Origin: Plumapathes pennacea
Taxonomy: Eukaryota; Cnidaria; Anthozoa; Antipatharia; Myriopathidae
DNA: 64,000 bases
Assembly: GCA_964036295.1 (NCBI GenBank)
Contig: OZ038469.1
Span: 1,376,001 to 1,440,000 of the forward strand
Direction: 5' to 3'
Both the position numbers and the translations under genes were made by a program. Below are positions 59,665 through 64,000 of the stretch, piece by piece. The number at the start of each line of letters is the position of its first letter. The stretch's first letter is position 1. A model generated the notes under the pieces. The model saw only the letters and a list, made by a program, of their open reading frames with translations. It was not told where the DNA came from and did not search any database.

Positions 59665-62600
59665 TTAGCGCGCGCGTCGTGAGAATTTAGAGAAAATTAC
59701 AGCAAATAATGCATTAATTAATTCATCACACCTTTCGAGTTCAGCTGCTATATCTCGGCAACGGATGCAGAAAGATAAGGAAAATGTATTGCAAAAAGTC
59801 TTATTATAGTCTAAGGAAGGTTTCCTGAAAGTTTCAAGAGTTTTCATTTTTTGGCCAAAATCGGCAAAAAACCCTGTGCTATAGCCTTAGTATTTTGTCA
59901 AAATTCCAAGATTTTTCAACCATCTCAGAATTGCATGAAACTTTCAGGAAACGTTCCTGGGACAATGCCGACAAGTTTTGCATAGTTTTTGTAAACTTTT
60001 AACACGCGCGTCGTGAGAAATTAGAGAAAATTACAGCAAATAATGCATTAATTAATTCATCACACCTTTCGAGTTAAGCTGTTATATCTCGGCAGCGGAT
60101 GCAGACAGATCAGGAAAATGTATTGCAAAAAGGCTTATTATAGTCTAAGGAAGGTTTCCTGAAAGTTTCAAGAGTTTTCATTTTTTGGCCAAAATCGGCA
60201 AAAAACCCTGTGCTATAGCCTTAGTATTTTGTGAAAATTCCAAGATTTTTCAACCATCTCAGAATTGCATGAAACTTTCAGCAAACGTTCCTGGGACAAT
60301 GTCGACAAGTTTTGCATAGTTTTTGTAAACTTTTAGCGCGTGCGTCGTGAGAAATTAGAGAAAATTACAGCAAATCAAGCACTAATTAATTTATCACACT
60401 TTTCGAGTTCAGCTGTTATATCTCGGCAGCGGATGAAGATAGATAAGGAAAATGTATTGCAAAAAGTCTTATTATAGTCTAAGGAAGGTTTCCTGAAAGT
60501 TTCAAGAGTTTTCATTTTTTGGCCAAAATCGGCAAAAAACCCTGTGCTATAGCCTTAGTATTTTGTCAAAATTCCAAGATTTTTCAACCATCTCAGAATT
60601 GCATGAAACTTTCAGGAAACGTTCCTGGGACAATGCCGACAAGTTTTGCATAGTTTTTGTAAACTTTTAGCACGCGCGTCGTGAGAATTTAGAGAAAATT
60701 ACAGCAATTTATGCATTAATTAATTCATCAAACCTTTCGAGTTCAGCTGTTATATCTCGGCAACGGATGCAGATAGATAAGGAAAATGTATTGCAAAAAG
60801 TCTTATTATAGTCTAAGGAAGGTTTCCTGAAAGTTTCAAGAGTTTTCATTTTTTGGCCAAAATCGGCAAAAAACCCTGTGCTATAGCCTTAGTATTTTGT
60901 CAAAATTCCAAGATTTTTCAACCATCTCAGAATTGCATGAAACTTTCAGGAAACGTTCCTGGGACAATGCCGACAGGTTTTGCATAGTTTTTGTAAACTT
61001 TTAGCGCGTGCGTCGTGAGAATTTAGAAAAATTTACAGCAAATCAAGCACTAATTATTTTATCACACCTTTCGAGTTCAGCTGTTATATCTCGGCAGCGG
61101 ATGAAGATAGATAAGGAAAATGTATTGCAAAAAGTCTTCTTATAGTCTAAGGAAGGTTTCCTGAAAGTTTCAAGAGTTTTCATTTTTTGGCCAAAATCGG
61201 CAAAAAACCCTGTGCTATAGCCTTAGTATTTTGTCAAAATTCCAAGATTTTTCAACCATCTCAGAATCGCATGAAACTTTCAGGAAACGTTCCTGGGACA
61301 ATGTCGACAAGTTTTGCATAGTTTTTGTAAACTTTTAGCGCGCGCGTCGTGAGAATTTAGAGAAAATTACAGCAAATAATGCATTAATTAATTCATCACA
61401 CCTTTCGAGTTCAGCTGCTATATCTCGGCAACGGATGCAGAAAGATAAGGAAAATGTATTGCAAAAAGTCTTATTATAGTCTAAGGAAGGTTTCCTGAAA
61501 GTTTCAAGAGTTTTCATTTTTTGGCCAAAATCGGCAAAAAACCCTGTGCTATAGCCTTAGTATTTTGTCAAAATTCCAAGATTTTTCAACCATCTCAGAA
61601 TCGCATGAAACTTTCAGGAAACGTTCCTGGGACAATGTCGACAAGTTTTGCATAGTTTTTGTAAACTTTTAGCGCGCGCGTCGTGAGAATTTAGAGAAAA
61701 TTACAGCAAATAATGCATTAATTAATTCATCACACCTTTCGAGTTCAGCTGCTATATCTCGGCAACGGATGCAGAAAGATAAGGAAAATGTATTGCAAAA
61801 AGTCTTATTATAGTCTAAGGAAGGTTTCCTGAAAGTTTCAAGAGTTTTCATTTTTTGGCCAAAATCGGCAAAAAACCCTGTGCTATAGCCTTAGTATTTT
61901 GTCAAAATTCCAAGATTTTTCAACCATCTCAGAATTGCATGAAACTTTCAGGAAACGTTCCTGGGACAATGCCGACAAGTTTTGCATAGTTTTTGTAAAC
62001 TTTTAGCACGCGCGTCGTGAGAAATTAGAGAAAATTACAGCAAATAATGCATTAATTAATTCATCACACCTTTCGAGTTAAGCTGTTATATCTCGGCAGC
62101 GGATGCAGACAGATCAGGAAAATGTATTGCAAAAAGGCTTATTATAGTCTAAGGAAGGTTTCCTGAAAGTTTCAAGAGTTTTCATTTTTTGGCCAAAATC
62201 GGCAAAAAACCCTGTGCTATAGCCTTAGTATTTTGTGAAAATTCCAAGATTTTTCAACCATCTCAGAATTGCATGAAACTTTCAGCAAACGTTCCTGGGA
62301 CAATGTCGACAAGTTTTGCATAGTTTTTGTAAACTTTTAGCGCGTGCGTCGTGAGAAATTAGAGAAAATTACAGCAAATCAAGCACTAATTAATTTATCA
62401 CACTTTTCGAGTTCAGCTGTTATATCTCGGCAGCGGATGAAGATAGATAAGGAAAATGTATTGCAAAAAGTCTTATTATAGTCTAAGGAAGGTTTCCTGA
62501 AAGTTTCAAGAGTTTTCATTTTTTGGCCAAAATCGGCAAAAAACCCTGTGCTATAGCCTTAGTATTTTGTCAAAATTCCAAGATTTTTCAACCATCTCAG

Positions 62601-63780
62601 AATTGCATGAAACTTTCAGGAAACGTTCCTGGGACAATGCCGACAAGTTTTGCATAGTTTTTGTAAACTTTTAGCACGCGCGTCGTGAGAATTTAGAGAA
62701 AATTACAGCAATTTATGCATTAATTAATTCATCAAACCTTTCGAGTTCAGCTGTTATATCTCGGCAACGGATGCAGATAGATAAGGAAAATGTATTGCAA
62801 AAAGTCTTATTATAGTCTAAGGAAGGTTTCCTGAAAGTTTCAAGAGTTTTCATTTTTTGGCCAAAATCGGCAAAAAACCCTGTGCTATAGCCTTAGTATT
62901 TTGTCAAAATTCCAAGATTTTTCAACCATCTCAGAATTGCATGAAACTTTCAGGAAACGTTCCTGGGACAATGCCGACAGGTTTTGCATAGTTTTTGTAA
63001 ACTTTTAGCGCGTGCGTCGTGAGAATTTAGAAAAATTTACAGCAAATCAAGCACTAATTATTTTATCACACCTTTCGAGTTCAGCTGTTATATCTCGGCA
63101 GCGGATGAAGATAGATAAGGAAAATGTATTGCAAAAAGTCTTCTTATAGTCTAAGGAAGGTTTCCTGAAAGTTTCAAGAGTTTTCATTTTTTGGCCAAAA
63201 TCGGCAAAAAACCCTGTGCTATAGCCTTAGTATTTTGTCAAAATTCCAAGATTTTTCAACCATCTCAGAATCGCATGAAACTTTCAGGAAACGTTCCTGG
63301 GACAATGTCGACAAGTTTTGCATAGTTTTTGTAAACTTTTAGCGCGCGCGTCGTGAGAATTTAGAGAAAATTACAGCAAATAATGCATTAATTAATTCAT
63401 CACACCTTTCGAGTTCAGCTGCTATATCTCGGCAACGGATGCAGAAAGATAAGGAAAATGTATTGCAAAAAGTCTTATTATAGTCTAAGGAAGGTTTCCT
63501 GAAAGTTTCAAGAGTTTTCATTTTTTGGCCAAAATCGGCAAAAAACCCTGTGCTATAGCCTTAGTATTTTGTCAAAATTCCAAGATTTTTCAACCATCTC
63601 AGAATTGCATGAAACTTTCAGGAAACGTTCCTGGGACAATGCCGACAAGTTTTGCATAGTTTTTGTAAACTTTTAGCACGCGCGTCGTGAGAAATTAGAG
63701 AAAATTACAGCAAATAATGCATTAATTAATTCATCACACCTTTCGAGTTAAGCTGTTATATCTCGGCAGCGGATGCAGAC
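59665..63780. repeat. Five-monomer higher-order repeat (1670 bp)
   Basis: Variant monomers recur in fixed order. The type with 'gcagaaagataagg' begins at about 59665, 61335, 61669 and 63339. The next type, 'gcagacagatcagg', is at 60101, 62105 and 63775; 'atcaaacctttcg' is at 60727 and 62731. The basic period is 5 x 334 = 1670 bp. One extra 'gcagaaag' monomer (61335 and 61669) stretches one cycle to 2004 bp. Confidence 0.85.
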
Positions 63781-64000
63781 AGATCAGGAAAATGTATTGC
63801 AAAAAGTCTTATTATAGTCTAAGGAAGGTTTCCTGAAAGTTTCAAGAGTTTTCATTTTTTGGCCAAAATCGGCAAAAAACCCTGTGCTATAGCCTTAGTA
63901 TTTTGTCAAAATTCCAAGATTTTTCAACCATCTCAGAATTGCATGAAACTTTCAGGAAACGTTCCTGGGACAATGCCGACAAGTTTTGCATAGTTTTTGT

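Larger units (their letters stand above)
46252..64000 (+). repeat. 334-bp satellite DNA array (core, continues past window)
   Basis: About 53 head-to-tail monomers of about 334 bp, nearly identical to each other. Landmarks in order: 'agtctaaggaaggtttcctg', 'ttttttggccaaaatcggca', 'ccctgtgctatagccttagt', 'ttcaggaaacgttcctggga', 'agcgcgcgcgtcgtgagaa', 'ttaattaattcatcacacc', 'tatatctcggcaacggatg'. One sub-type lacks about 14 bp in the 'ccctgtgctatagc' block (46862 and 49526). Variants recur at multi-monomer spacing (higher-order repeats). Each monomer can hold a 60-codon minus-strand frame, but 334 is not a multiple of three and no frame runs through the array, so it is not coding. Probably a centromeric or heterochromatic satellite. 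Confidence 0.95.

Noticed and set aside
50643..63521. Recurring 60-84 codon minus-strand open frames (MKTLETFRKPSLDY type) in the satellite
   Set aside because: They follow the 334-bp monomer exactly, are opened or closed by single-base variants, and have no continuous frame because 334 is not divisible by three. This is a by-product of the satellite, not a gene family.
46252..64000. Regular repeats considered as a CRISPR array
   Set aside because: The units are about 334 bp, contiguous and without unique spacers, in a eukaryotic intron-containing context.

Overview
The window is nuclear DNA from an animal. Its genes are split by GT-AG introns, its exons encode conserved metazoan proteins, its introns are full of small fold-back elements, and a long tandem satellite occupies the right-hand third. 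The gene content and repeat style suggest a cnidarian, probably an anthozoan such as a stony coral. That assignment is inference; nothing in the window proves it.

Layout. (1) 561-6784 (+): the 3' part of RBM25, a splicing factor, running from the end of its RRM through the RE/RD-rich region to the PWI domain; the 5' part lies left of the window. (2) 8236-22124: three tandem segmental-duplication units. Each carries an intact two-exon CLN3/battenin-like membrane protein gene on the minus strand (8362-10597, 12647-14833 and 17133-19882; 440, 443 and 444 aa). The unit joints contain copied scraps of an RBM25 intron and of the RBM25 3' flank, so the duplication started from the RBM25-CLN3 junction. 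LINE endonuclease fragments and a 0.5-kb fold-back DNA transposon with an 8-bp target duplication are embedded. (3) 24358-25736 (-): MED29, a Mediator subunit, divergent from (4) WDR27 (25836-35133, +). I could rebuild WDR27 as 25 exons with consistent phases, encoding 902 aa. The two start codons are only 99 bp apart. (5) 36481-37254 (+) and 41278-44079 (-): two convergent SERTA-domain genes, which belong to a family of transcriptional co-regulators linked to E2F and the cell cycle. The first has a perfect CArG box and a perfect CRE upstream. The second seems to carry an unusual N-terminal extension spread over two upstream exons. (6) About 44990 to the window end: a satellite array of about 334-bp monomers. 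It has a diverged edge, an inverted monomer, a homogeneous core of about 53 monomers with several local higher-order periods, and a conserved 23-bp dyad symmetry in the core monomers examined.

The genes do not form a functional pathway. RBM25, MED29, WDR27 and the SERTA genes look like ordinary single-copy neighbours. The unusual parts are the recent CLN3-like triplication and the satellite with its higher-order structure, which may be centromeric or pericentromeric. All exon models were made by eye from splice sites, reading frame and family resemblance; no alignment or database search was run.
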